Shown: piece after piece, positions 26,401 to 34,394 of the stretch
Position numbering within the stretch: position 1 is the first letter of the stretch
Layout: each line of letters opens with the position of its first letter
From: Leptolyngbya sp. NIES-2104
Lineage (GTDB): Bacteria > Cyanobacteriota > Cyanobacteriia > Leptolyngbyales > Leptolyngbyaceae
Assembly: GCF_001485215.1 (NCBI RefSeq)
Contig: NZ_BBWW01000001.1
Location: 2,108,001 to 2,172,000, forward strand
DNA: 64,000 bases
Direction: 5' to 3'
The notes under the pieces: model-generated
Told to the model about the DNA's origin: nothing
The model's database searches: none
The model's input: the letters and a program-made list of their open reading frames with translations, nothing else
Translations under genes and position numbers: made by a program

Positions 26401-28269
26401 TGAACACAGCGTGAATAGTTCCTCAAACTGATCAATCACAAGTAACACCATCGGTTCCGATCGCGTTCGTAACCATTGCACCAATCCTTCAGTTCCCTGG
26501 TAAACCAAGCCTTCAATCTGTTCTTGTTCTGAACCTGCCAAACAATACGAAAGCGCCTCAAACGGTAGACTTCCCGGACACATTCGTCCCATCCACCAAT
26601 CTTCACTCCCAAGAACGCGCTTTCCTTGTCGCAATTGCGCCATCAATCCCGCTTGTACAAGCGAAGACTTTCCACTCCCAGAGGCACCAATCACCGCCAC
26701 GCAAGCATACTTCTGAACTGCCTGTAAAAGCTGATGAGTTAGCGCCTCTCGTCCGTAAAAGAACGCTGCATCTTCTTCTGTAAACGCTTGCAAGCCGCGA
26801 TAAGGGCACATACCAGTCTTTGATTTAGGGTGAGATGGTTGCTGACCCGAAAAGAGTTCGATCACTTGCTGTGACCCGGAGAGCCAAGCATGGAGCGCGA
26901 CTTTTCCTGCGATCGCGAATCGAATCTGAGTGATCCAGGTGGCGATCGAATAGCTCGATCGTCGATCGACTTTCTGCAAGGTTTCAACCAGCGATCGCGC
27001 AAACAATTCACCATCATTCCGAGGAGAAGCCGCCGCGATCAAACACTGTCCCTCCTCTCGCTGCAACTCTTCAAGCCAATCAGAGAGATCGCTTGCACCC
27101 GGACAATCGAGAATGATGATCTGATGCGGAATTGTACAGTGCCGCAGAGCATGACGCAACCACGATCGAGAAATTCTCTCGGTTCCCAAAATCACACAGG
27201 GTTCGCCTTCTGCGGTAGTTCCAACTTTCGCCCGTAGATACAGTAAAACCGTGGTCGCTTCAGGAGTTTGTAGCTTAGATTGAATGCTCGATCGTACGGT
27301 TTCCCAATCGTCGGAATGATAAGCTAACTCGAATCCAGATCGAAGAAGTTGACTCAGTTGCAGCGTTAACTTGTGATGTGGAAAGGTATCTAGAATAATT
27401 GCTTGTCGAGAAGGGATCGCGATCGACATCGGTTTCACACCGACAATTAGCGGTTTTGCTCCGACTCGCTTTGGAGTCTGCAAGGAATACTCAGATTGAA
27501 GCTCTATTTCGTTTCGTTGTCTTAACTGGTGATTGATCAATCGAACTTGTTGATTGTGCTTATCAATGTACTTTAGTGTTTGGTGATAAACGTATTTGTA
27601 CAATCGCTCAGTGTCGATCGCTCCGGTTTTGTCTGCTGCGGCTCCTCTCAATCCCTGCATCAAGCAATAAGTAAACACACCATGCCCTAGTTCTGGAAAC
27701 TCCCAGGCTTGTTGGGTTTGATCACAAGAGAGTAACGCAGAAAAATCTGAATGTTGTGCCGCGTATTCTCTCAGTGCTCTCGTTAGCTGAACGGTGGGAG
27801 CTTCTTGGCTGTGGCAAGCATCCAAACATAAGATTTGTTGAGTCGCTGTACAACGATTTAACTGTTCTAAAAGTTCAGTTACACTCAGCCCGGTATTGAG
27901 TAAGTCTGATGTCTGAGTGTCGGTTAAACAAAGAATCGGTTGGCGAGTGTTGGAATCTAGGGAGCTATGACCCGAAAAGTAGATGAAGACAGTATCTGAA
28001 GGTTGCGCTGATTGAACGATCGACATTAAACTATCGCGCACCTGGCTCAAAGTCGCAGGCACTCCAAAATCGTGGCGAATTTGCATTGATCGATTTGGAA
28101 AGGCTTGTGTCGCATCGATCAGAGCTTCAGAAAGTCCCTGACAATCGATCGCGCAGTAATGCAGCGAGGGAAGATCGGGATCTTTGTAGCGATTCACACC
28201 GATTAATAAGAACCAGAGTTTGGCTTGTCCGGTTTCGAGAAGGGTTGAACGGTCGAGAGCGCGGGGCAT
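23446..28269 (-). CDS. Caspase-like (peptidase C14) / STAND NTPase / WD40 repeat protein
   Basis: A 1607-residue protein starting MPRALDRSTLLETG. Residues ~15-245 are a caspase fold with the catalytic dyad visible: His101 in FIYFSGHSS and Cys152 in LCLDACHSQ. Residues ~495-900 form an nSTAND1-type NTPase: CPYRGLQAFTEEDAAFFYGRE, Walker A GASGSGKSS, Walker B LLVIDQFEELF. A hydrophobic helix (IGAIALAAFGLGAFAVW) precedes 14 WD40 repeats, enough for two seven-bladed propellers. Such proteins are suspected signal-activated proteases in stress, cell death or phage defence. The trigger is unknown. An upstream ATG at 28305 is less likely. Confidence 0.9.
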   Translation of the reverse strand: MPRALDRSTLLETGQAKLWFLLIGVNRYKDPDLPSLHYCAIDCQGLSEALIDATQAFPNRSMQIRHDFGVPATLSQVRDSLMSIVQSAQPSDTVFIYFSGHSSLDSNTRQPILCLTDTQTSDLLNTGLSVTELLEQLNRCTATQQILCLDACHSQEAPTVQLTRALREYAAQHSDFSALLSCDQTQQAWEFPELGHGVFTYCLMQGLRGAAADKTGAIDTERLYKYVYHQTLKYIDKHNQQVRLINHQLRQRNEIELQSEYSLQTPKRVGAKPLIVGVKPMSIAIPSRQAIILDTFPHHKLTLQLSQLLRSGFELAYHSDDWETVRSSIQSKLQTPEATTVLLYLRAKVGTTAEGEPCVILGTERISRSWLRHALRHCTIPHQIIILDCPGASDLSDWLEELQREEGQCLIAAASPRNDGELFARSLVETLQKVDRRSSYSIATWITQIRFAIAGKVALHAWLSGSQQVIELFSGQQPSHPKSKTGMCPYRGLQAFTEEDAAFFYGREALTHQLLQAVQKYACVAVIGASGSGKSSLVQAGLMAQLRQGKRVLGSEDWWMGRMCPGSLPFEALSYCLAGSEQEQIEGLVYQGTEGLVQWLRTRSEPMVLLVIDQFEELFTLCSEPVRQDFLNIILEVLEYTNDRFKLVLTLRADSVAAGLEIPQLAAILQRSSILVPPGLSDEEYYDVIVRPAEQVGIDVEPGLVEVLLQELDRTPSDLPILEFVLQQLWEHRQKDVLTLESYWSQIGGLQGALENRAQAIFHELEPDEQRCARRIFLSLIQIGEGTEHTRRRVLRSDLSRYPQELIDRTLQSLSAAKLITINDERIELAHEVLIRYWSTLRWWIDDHRKQLKVQQSIDQSAVEWKKSNRSPELLLRGMQLAEAEELYAKSDDELSQNTEALIQSSLDARQGDRITLKRHLRRAQHTIASIGAIALAAFGLGAFAVWNQRNAQVREIQALSTSSEALLNSNRQLESLTTAIKAGRQLQQLDQPWNSIPIDVRTSAIASLQQSFSRTQEANRLSGHTQAVNDVRMSSDGQLIATVGNDNLVKLWNREGQLIRDLTGHSDRVLAVAFSPDNQRIATSSADKTIKFWNRDGALIQTLSGHEDWVTAIQFSSDNRSLISSSRDSTIKLWNLEKFKEVQTWRGHKGWVNSVSFGQGNEFVSAGEDGTVKFWRTDRSNALKSFTVHKEGVTSVVIAPNGQSFLTSGDNAAKLWTLNGKEIAAFEGHRDRVNTASYSPDGKTIATGSVDRTIRLWNLKGELLETIQGHEGTITHISFSPAGTQLLSASTDKTARIWQVNPVPRLNTGFSAMSVSADGRIIAIAAPDNTIQLQNSTDFLLLTGHTAPITQVQISPDDSLLISASADKTIRLWNISTGELIRTIAGHNERVTALSFSPDRESFASASTDRTIKIWSIEGDLRTILQGHTNEVTTIAYSSTGQLASGSADNTVRLWDIDRRTSTILGKHNGIVSALAFSPDGKTLASASRDSTIQLWSVEDAKLRRTLTGHSSSVNTLSFNQDGSVLASGSDDTSIRLWNPETGDPVAALVGTQDRVVSVVFQPDELLSTSDRLGLTRWNLNLNSLIDQSCDRARFYLRSQSSNLCN

Positions 28270-28405
28270 ATAAGTCTTTTTGAGAGTAGAATGCGGCTGA
28301 AGCACGATCGCTACAACCCCTGATGATAGATGTCGCTGGCGTAAGTATATCGAACTGCTGATTCACTTGGTGCTACTAGGTCGCGAATTGATACAGTGAA
28401 GACCC

Positions 28406-28618
28406 TGAGAGGATGGTTAAAGAGCGTCGTTCGTTACCACAGCCCGCCCTGAAATGAATTTCGGGCTAATGGTGGAAAGTCTACTAAAGTAGACTCCGAA
28501 CGAGTTCCAAGCTCTTAGTCCATTTCAATGGACTTTCGTCGGTTAGCCCGAAATTCATTTCAGGGCGGGAGCACAACGAGAGCGAAAGGACTCTCCATAC
28601 TTTTCAAACCTTCTCTAA
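28406..28618. repeat. Palindromic element copy 4 (CCCTGAAAT subfamily), divergent promoter spacer
   Basis: Its right end, read on the minus strand, is TTAGAGAAGGTTTGAAAAGT, matching the left end of copy 2 (TTAGAGGACGTTTGAGAAGT). The left end is gagaggatggttaaagag. The cores CCCTGAAATGAATTTCGGGC and GCCCGAAATTCATTTCAGGG enclose the hairpins gtctactaaagtagac and agtccatttcaatggact. It is the only copy lying between divergent genes (the caspase gene and MFS). The rest of 28306-28661 holds no gene. Confidence 0.87.
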
Positions 28619-28661
28619 AATCCCCTACACTAACCAACAGGACTAAAAGAGTTGGGATTTC

Positions 28662-29882
28662 ATGGGGTTTCTGCCGCGTCTTCAGCATCAAGTTTGGTTA
28701 TTAGCATTCGGGCGGTTGTTATCTCAGGTTGGCACTGGATTCACCTTGTTCTATGCACCGATTTTCTTTGTGAATCAGGTGGGATTGTCGGCAACTGCGG
28801 TCGGAGTCGGCATCGGAAGTGCATCGATTTCGGGCGTGATCGGTCGGGCACTGGGCGGATCGTTCTCAGATTCTAAGTTTTGGGGACGCAGAAGAACGCT
28901 GTTACTCTCGGCAATGATTAGCGCGATCGCATCTTTTGCGTTAGCGATCGCGTACAATTTCCCAACCTTTGTGATTGGCAATCTCTTGATGGGATTGGGG
29001 ACAGGAATCTATTGGCCCGCCACTGAAGCAGTTGTCGCTGACCTCACCACACCAGAACAGCGCAATGAAGCCTATTCGATTACGCGGTTATCCGATGCTT
29101 TGGGGCTAGGAATCGGAGTCGTTCTCGGTGGATTGCTAATCAGCACGACTGGATTGTATCGCGCTCTATTTGTCGTCGATGGTATTTCGTTTCTGGTGTT
29201 CTTGGGAGTGATTTACTTTCTCATCAAAGAAACGAATCGATCAATGAGTTCTCAATCTCAATGGAGCGGCTGGAAAATTGCGCTGAACGATCGACGATTG
29301 ATGATTTTCGCGATCGTCAATACGATGTTCACGACGTACATTGTGCAAATCGATAGTACTTTGCCGCTGTATCTCACGAACTTTGTCCGCGTGACGGGTG
29401 AGAAAGGCTTTGAACCGGGAACGATTAGCCTCTTTTACACGGGCTATCTGACGCTTTCGGTGTTGACGCAATTACCGATCGCGAAATTAATAAATCGCAT
29501 GAGACGCACTCAGGTCTTAATGATTTCAGCCGGGTTTTGGGCGGTAGCATTTGGATGCGTTTGGCTGACTGGAACGGTGCATCATGGATGGGCGATCGCG
29601 ACTTTTGCAATGTTGGCGTTGGGAATCGTGACGTATATGCCCTCCGCCGCATCGTTCGTGGTCGATATTGCGCCCGAATCGGTTCGCGGCGTTTATCTCG
29701 CGGTGAATTCTCAGTGTTGGGCGTTGGGATACTTTATCGGACCGCCGATCGGGGGTTGGGCATTGGATCAGTCGCGATCGATTGCCAGCGGATACTGGTT
29801 GATTTTGATTGGCACAACTGCGATCGCGGTTCTGATTTTACGAGTCTTAGATAAAATGGTCAGTCACAGCCCTTCCGCGTGA
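28662..29882 (+). CDS. MFS transporter
   Basis: A 406-residue inner-membrane transporter with about 12 hydrophobic segments. An MFS-type loop motif is seen after the second helix (GRALGGSFSDSKFWGRRRTLLLS, a variant of the G-x3-D-x2-GRR motif). The family covers drug efflux and small-solute transport, and the substrate cannot be read from the sequence. It is followed after seven bases by a coiled-coil membrane protein, probably in one transcript. Confidence 0.85.
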   Translation: MGFLPRLQHQVWLLAFGRLLSQVGTGFTLFYAPIFFVNQVGLSATAVGVGIGSASISGVIGRALGGSFSDSKFWGRRRTLLLSAMISAIASFALAIAYNFPTFVIGNLLMGLGTGIYWPATEAVVADLTTPEQRNEAYSITRLSDALGLGIGVVLGGLLISTTGLYRALFVVDGISFLVFLGVIYFLIKETNRSMSSQSQWSGWKIALNDRRLMIFAIVNTMFTTYIVQIDSTLPLYLTNFVRVTGEKGFEPGTISLFYTGYLTLSVLTQLPIAKLINRMRRTQVLMISAGFWAVAFGCVWLTGTVHHGWAIATFAMLALGIVTYMPSAASFVVDIAPESVRGVYLAVNSQCWALGYFIGPPIGGWALDQSRSIASGYWLILIGTTAIAVLILRVLDKMVSHSPSA

Positions 29883-29889
29883 TCGTGTT

Positions 29890-31065
29890 ATGTTCAAAAG
29901 CCGTTTAATGCTGAGTCTCGTTGCGTTCAGTGTGAGTTTTGCGATTAGTTTACTGATCACGCGAGATTTTGGGCGATCGCTCATTAGTGGTGCCGTAACT
30001 TTATTTGCGAGTTTAGTCGGAGCAGCGTTCTCAGAAAATCAGCATCGACAGGCGTTGTATCGTCGATCGGAAGAACTCACCGGACATATTCGATCGCTCA
30101 AACAAAAACGGGCTGAGGCGTACGAATCGTTAGTTTTGATCACGCAAGAACGCGATCGCATTTCCAACAGCCTCAATTCTCTCCAAACTCAACTCCGAAA
30201 TCTCCAAGTCCAAAGCGCGAATCTCTGGCAGCAAAAAGAAGAATTAAGCTGGAATATCACCTCACCGCAGGCATCTCCAGCCAATCAAATTTACGCGCTG
30301 CAAACGAAGTTACAAGAACTCGAACAAAAAGAAGCCGAATTAAATAAATCACTCTCAGCAACGCTAACCGCAAAACAACGAGCAGAACTGGGATTAAAAA
30401 CCACACAAGCCCAATTGAATCAATTTCAGGCACAACTCGCAGAACAGCAGAGCCAAAAAGCTGAACTCACAAAAGAAGTGAATGCGTTATTATCACAGCG
30501 ACAACAATTAGAAGTGCAATTAACAACGCTCCAGCCAAAAGTTAAAGAACTAGAAAAATATCGCAGTGAATTAAGTCAATTCCTCGAATCCGCAGAACCG
30601 AAACGCCAACAAGTCGAAAGCAGTTCCAAATCTCTCCAAGGCGCGATCGAGAATCTCCAAACCCAAATTTCTTCACTCCAAGGCGAACTCGGTCAACTCG
30701 AACAGCAAATCCTAGAGCGTCGCCACCAAAAAGAATCACTCGATCAAGAACTGTCCACCCTTCGCCGTGAACTCGAACCCGATGCGGAAGCTGAAGCGTA
30801 CTCAGAATGGAAAATCTTTTTCAACCAATTGCAGCAACCGGAATTTGAAGCCTTAAACGCGATCGCCCATCAATCGAATCCCAATCCTACCCTGAAGCAA
30901 ATTGCCGAAGCGAACTTAACCATGCCGGAATTATTGATCGACTCGATTAATGAACGAGCGATCGAAACCATTGGTGATTTCGTGATTGATCCGACTCCGA
31001 ACACTGCGCCCTCGATCGCTCCGGAGTATTTAGACACCGTGAAACAATTATTACAGCGATCGTAA
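29890..31065 (+). CDS. Membrane-anchored coiled-coil protein with a TerB-C-like tail
   Basis: A 391-residue protein. Two short hydrophobic segments (LMLSLVAFSVSFAISLLI; LISGAVTLFASLVGAAF) are followed by a long Gln/Glu/Leu coiled coil (about residues 55-300). The C-terminal ~85 residues (WKIFFNQLQQPEFEALNAIA; ANLTMPELLIDSINERAIET) recall the C-terminal domain seen in TerB-associated proteins, but I am not sure of that assignment. The role is unknown. It begins seven bases after the MFS gene. Confidence 0.65.
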   Translation: MFKSRLMLSLVAFSVSFAISLLITRDFGRSLISGAVTLFASLVGAAFSENQHRQALYRRSEELTGHIRSLKQKRAEAYESLVLITQERDRISNSLNSLQTQLRNLQVQSANLWQQKEELSWNITSPQASPANQIYALQTKLQELEQKEAELNKSLSATLTAKQRAELGLKTTQAQLNQFQAQLAEQQSQKAELTKEVNALLSQRQQLEVQLTTLQPKVKELEKYRSELSQFLESAEPKRQQVESSSKSLQGAIENLQTQISSLQGELGQLEQQILERRHQKESLDQELSTLRRELEPDAEAEAYSEWKIFFNQLQQPEFEALNAIAHQSNPNPTLKQIAEANLTMPELLIDSINERAIETIGDFVIDPTPNTAPSIAPEYLDTVKQLLQRS

Positions 31066-31166
31066 ATTGGTTGCAAAGTATCGCGAAATGTCTGATGTGT
31101 ATCTGGTATCTTAACCAAACTCAGGCTAAATTATCGGGGTAACAATCCTCAGTTAAGGAGTGAGCT

Positions 31167-33053
31167 ATGTGCGGAATTGTTGGCTATATCGGCACCCAAG
31201 AAGCTAGTGGAATTCTCCTCGAAGGGCTACGGAAGTTGGAATATCGGGGATACGATTCTGCCGGAATTGCCACGATTCTCAATGGTGAAATTCACTGTGT
31301 CCGCGCAAAAGGCAAACTCTACAATCTCGAAGAAAAACTCGCAGGCGAAACAAATCCCGCCCGTACCGGAATCGCACACACTCGCTGGGCAACTCACGGC
31401 AAACCCGAAGAATACAATGCTCATCCGCACATGGATATGAAGCAGCGAATCGCTGTAATTCAAAATGGTATCATCGAGAACTATCGCGAACTGCGTGAGG
31501 AATTAAAAAGTCGCGGCTGTGAATTTCGATCGGATACTGACACCGAAGTGATTCCCCATTTGATCGCAGAAGAATTGAGCAAAGCGGAACTCGCGGCTGA
31601 ATTTCCCTTACTCGAAGCGGTGCGATCGGTCGTGAAACGATTAGAAGGCGCATTCGCGATCGCAGTCATTTGTGCCGATTATGCCGATGAATTAATCGTC
31701 GCTCGTCAACAGGCTCCCGTCGTTCTCGGCTTTGGACAAGGTGAATTTTACTGTGCCTCAGACACACCCGCACTGATTCCCTACACTCGTGCGGTGTTGA
31801 ATCTGGACAACGGCGAACTCGCGAGAATGACCCCGATCGGCGTTGAAATCTACAGCTTTGAAGGACAACGATTAAAAAAGAAGCCCCGCACCTTAGATGT
31901 GAATCCGGTGATGGTCGAGAAGCAGGGCTTCAAACACTACATGCTGAAGGAAATTTACGAACAGCCTGGAGTGGTTCGAGCTTGTCTAGAAGCGTATTTC
32001 GACACTGAATGGGACGCTTCAAACGAGCAATCTCCAGTCAAGCTCGGATTGCCTAACAGCATTTTGAATGACCTCCAACAGATTCAAATCATTGCTTGTG
32101 GAACCAGTTGGCACGCAGGATTAGTCGGCAAATACTTGCTTGAACAATTAGCGGGTATTCCGACCTCAGTGCATTACGCTTCTGAGTATCGCTATTCTGC
32201 ATCGCCGCTGACTCCAAACACATTGACGATCGGCGTAACTCAATCCGGTGAAACGGCTGATACGCTGGCAGCTTTGGCGATGGAAAAAGATCGTCGATCG
32301 ACGCTCAGCATAGGTCTAGAAGCTCGATTACTTGGCATTACGAACCGTCTCGAAAGTTCGCTGGGTCATCTCGTTCCGAACATCATCGAAACTCATGCAG
32401 GGATTGAAATCGGTGTTGCTGCGACTAAAACCTTTGTGGCTCAAGTGATGGCGTTTTACGCGTTAGCGATCGATCTGACCTTCCGCCGCCAATCGAAAGA
32501 TCCAAGCGCGATCGAACAATTGCTCGACGGATTGCGCCAGCTTCCCGCACAGATCGAAATCATCCTCGAAAGCCAAGAACGCTACATCGAAGAACTCGCT
32601 CACGACTTTGCCGAAACGCAGGATTTCATCTTCTTGGGTCGGGGAATTAATTTCCCGATCGCACTCGAAGGTGCACTGAAACTCAAAGAAATCAGCTACA
32701 TTCACGCAGAAGGCTATCCCGCAGGCGAAATGAAACACGGACCGATCGCGCTTTTAGATGCCAAAGTTCCGGTGGTGACGATCGCGATGCCCGGATTAGT
32801 GTTTGAGAAAGTGCTATCGAATGCTCAAGAAGCACGAGCGCGGGATGCCCGACTGATCGGAGTGACTCCAATGGACGAACAAGAAGCAGCCGATACGTTT
32901 GATACGTTGATTCCGGTTCCTCATGTGGATGAAATTCTGTCGCCAATCTTGACGGTGATTCCGCTGCAATTGTTGGCGTATCACATTGCGGCACGACGCG
33001 GGCTAGATGTGGATCAGCCCCGAAATTTGGCGAAGAGTGTGACTGTGGAATAA
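31167..33053 (+). CDS. glmS: Glutamine-fructose-6-phosphate aminotransferase (isomerizing)
   Basis: Makes glucosamine-6-phosphate from fructose-6-phosphate and glutamine, the first step toward UDP-GlcNAc for the cell wall. It starts MCGIVGYIG, so the catalytic Cys becomes N-terminal after Met removal. The glutaminase domain (~1-230) is followed by two SIS sugar-binding domains (TSWHAGLVGKYL; GVTQSGETADT; GRGINFPIALEGALKLKEIS), and it ends in the conserved PRNLAKSVTVE. The 628-residue length is slightly above the 610 of many homologues. A ribosome site (aaggag) is present. I saw no glmS ribozyme upstream. Confidence 0.97.
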   Translation: MCGIVGYIGTQEASGILLEGLRKLEYRGYDSAGIATILNGEIHCVRAKGKLYNLEEKLAGETNPARTGIAHTRWATHGKPEEYNAHPHMDMKQRIAVIQNGIIENYRELREELKSRGCEFRSDTDTEVIPHLIAEELSKAELAAEFPLLEAVRSVVKRLEGAFAIAVICADYADELIVARQQAPVVLGFGQGEFYCASDTPALIPYTRAVLNLDNGELARMTPIGVEIYSFEGQRLKKKPRTLDVNPVMVEKQGFKHYMLKEIYEQPGVVRACLEAYFDTEWDASNEQSPVKLGLPNSILNDLQQIQIIACGTSWHAGLVGKYLLEQLAGIPTSVHYASEYRYSASPLTPNTLTIGVTQSGETADTLAALAMEKDRRSTLSIGLEARLLGITNRLESSLGHLVPNIIETHAGIEIGVAATKTFVAQVMAFYALAIDLTFRRQSKDPSAIEQLLDGLRQLPAQIEIILESQERYIEELAHDFAETQDFIFLGRGINFPIALEGALKLKEISYIHAEGYPAGEMKHGPIALLDAKVPVVTIAMPGLVFEKVLSNAQEARARDARLIGVTPMDEQEAADTFDTLIPVPHVDEILSPILTVIPLQLLAYHIAARRGLDVDQPRNLAKSVTVE

Positions 33054-33069
33054 CTGCTAGATTTTGTTT

Positions 33070-33121
33070 GAAGCTGAGATCCTGAACGTTAGGTTTGCTC
33101 GACGTTTAGGATCTCAGCTTC
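33070..33121 (+). terminator. Hairpin after glmS
   Basis: gaagctgagatcctgaacgt (33070-33089) pairs with acgtttaggatctcagcttc (33102-33121) with one G-T wobble and a 12-base loop. It lies 16 bases after the stop. Only a short T-rich tail follows (gttgaaag), so termination is likely but not certain. Confidence 0.7.
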
Positions 33122-33153
33122 GTTGAAAGTATTTAAGAACAGTTAGATTGACG

Positions 33154-33366
33154 AATTAACGTCAGTTCGATGGATTCTTTCGCTCCGTTGTTTACTTGCT
33201 CCGGAATAGAATTCGGGGCTGACAGTGCGAAGTCCCTTCAGGACTGCAAGCCTTAACTTCATGCGTCTTTAGCCCCCTTTAGTGGGCTTCGCACGATTAG
33301 CCCCGAATTTCATTCCGGGGCGAGACAGAATCGAAGCGGAAAGACTTGTTGAACTGAGGTTGATTA
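33154..33366. repeat. Palindromic element copy 5 (CCCCGGAAT subfamily)
   Basis: Left-end aattaacgtcagttcgatgg mirrors the right end near ctgaggttgattag with several mismatches. Inner pairs are ttctttcgctccg / cgaagcggaaaga. The cores are CTCCGGAATAGAATTCGGGG (one change from consensus) and CCCCGAATTTCATTCCGGGG. The middle carries gtgcgaagtcccttcagga, shared word for word with copy 7. It sits between the convergent genes glmS and the hydrolase. Confidence 0.87.
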
Positions 33367-33455
33367 GAAGCGCGATCGCGAACCCCAAACTTTGAACCGC
33401 TGATCTCGAAACTCTACCTTTCAAGCCTCAATCGAGAGCAGCAGCTCATACCCGC

Positions 33456-34355
33456 TTAATTCACTGCGTGTTCCAACACCCAATCGCGAATCAATTGATT
33501 GACCCGATCGGGAATTTCGTCATGCGGACAATGCCCCGCGTTGAGATAATATTCCGTCAATTGTGGGTGATAGCTACGGAACTTTGCACCCCGCTCCCGC
33601 GCATTAATCCACGGATCACCTTCACCCCAAAGCATTAACAAGGGTCGGGTCAACTGTCCCAACAACACATCGACCTTTTCCCCTTGAGGAGTCCGAAACA
33701 CCGAAGCAAACACCTTATCTGCTCCCGGATCAAATGCCGGACGCTGAATTTCTTCGATTAAGCGATCGCTAATTGCACTTTGATCGAGATACACCTTTTG
33801 CAGCGTGTTCCGAATCACCGATTTTTGCCGCACATACTGAAACAACAGCCAACTCGCCCAATCCTGATGAAACAAAGCCATCACCAAATTTCCCATCACT
33901 TGACGAATCGGATCAGGTTTCGTGGTGCCTTGAATATCGGTAAACGGACCTGCACTATTAATCAAAATCAAACCCGCTGCCGATTCGGGACGCTGAGAAG
34001 CCACACATAGCGCGACATAGCCACCCAGCGAATTCCCCGCAATCACCGCAGGCGCACCGATCACTTCAGCAATAAAATCATGAATCTGATCGCGCCAAAG
34101 ATCCCCGCTGTATTTCCAATCCGGTTTTGCCGATCGACCAAATCCAAGTAAGTCGATCGCCCAAACTTCAAACTCCGAACTCAGACCAATCACATTCTTG
34201 CGCCAGTGATCGGTCGAAGCTCCAAACCCATGAATCAACAACAACGGCGGGCGCTGCTGCTGACTTCGCTCACCCATTCGCACATAGTAAACCGACTCGT
34301 TGCGCCAGTTCCAATACTGTCCGGGAACTGTCTCGATCGAAGAAGCGACCTGCAT
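33456..34355 (-). CDS. Alpha/beta hydrolase
   Basis: A 299-residue soluble hydrolase. The oxyanion region is LLLIHGFGASTDHWR, the nucleophile elbow is GNSLGGYV (Ser), the acid is probably Asp in LWGEGDPWI, and the catalytic His is in LNAGHCPHDE. The sequence resembles cyanobacterial and plastid hydrolases often annotated as pheophytinase-like or haloalkane-dehalogenase-like, but the substrate is unknown. It lies 39 bases downstream of glcD on the same strand, possibly in one transcript. Confidence 0.88.
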   Translation of the reverse strand: MQVASSIETVPGQYWNWRNESVYYVRMGERSQQQRPPLLLIHGFGASTDHWRKNVIGLSSEFEVWAIDLLGFGRSAKPDWKYSGDLWRDQIHDFIAEVIGAPAVIAGNSLGGYVALCVASQRPESAAGLILINSAGPFTDIQGTTKPDPIRQVMGNLVMALFHQDWASWLLFQYVRQKSVIRNTLQKVYLDQSAISDRLIEEIQRPAFDPGADKVFASVFRTPQGEKVDVLLGQLTRPLLMLWGEGDPWINARERGAKFRSYHPQLTEYYLNAGHCPHDEIPDRVNQLIRDWVLEHAVN

Positions 34356-34394
34356 GACACAATCCGCAATACATCACATTTTCCATTGTAAATG

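Noticed and set aside
31066-31166. glmS ribozyme upstream of glmS
   Set aside because: The 101-base leader is too short and lacks any visible pseudoknot structure; the ribozyme is a feature of Gram-positive bacteria.
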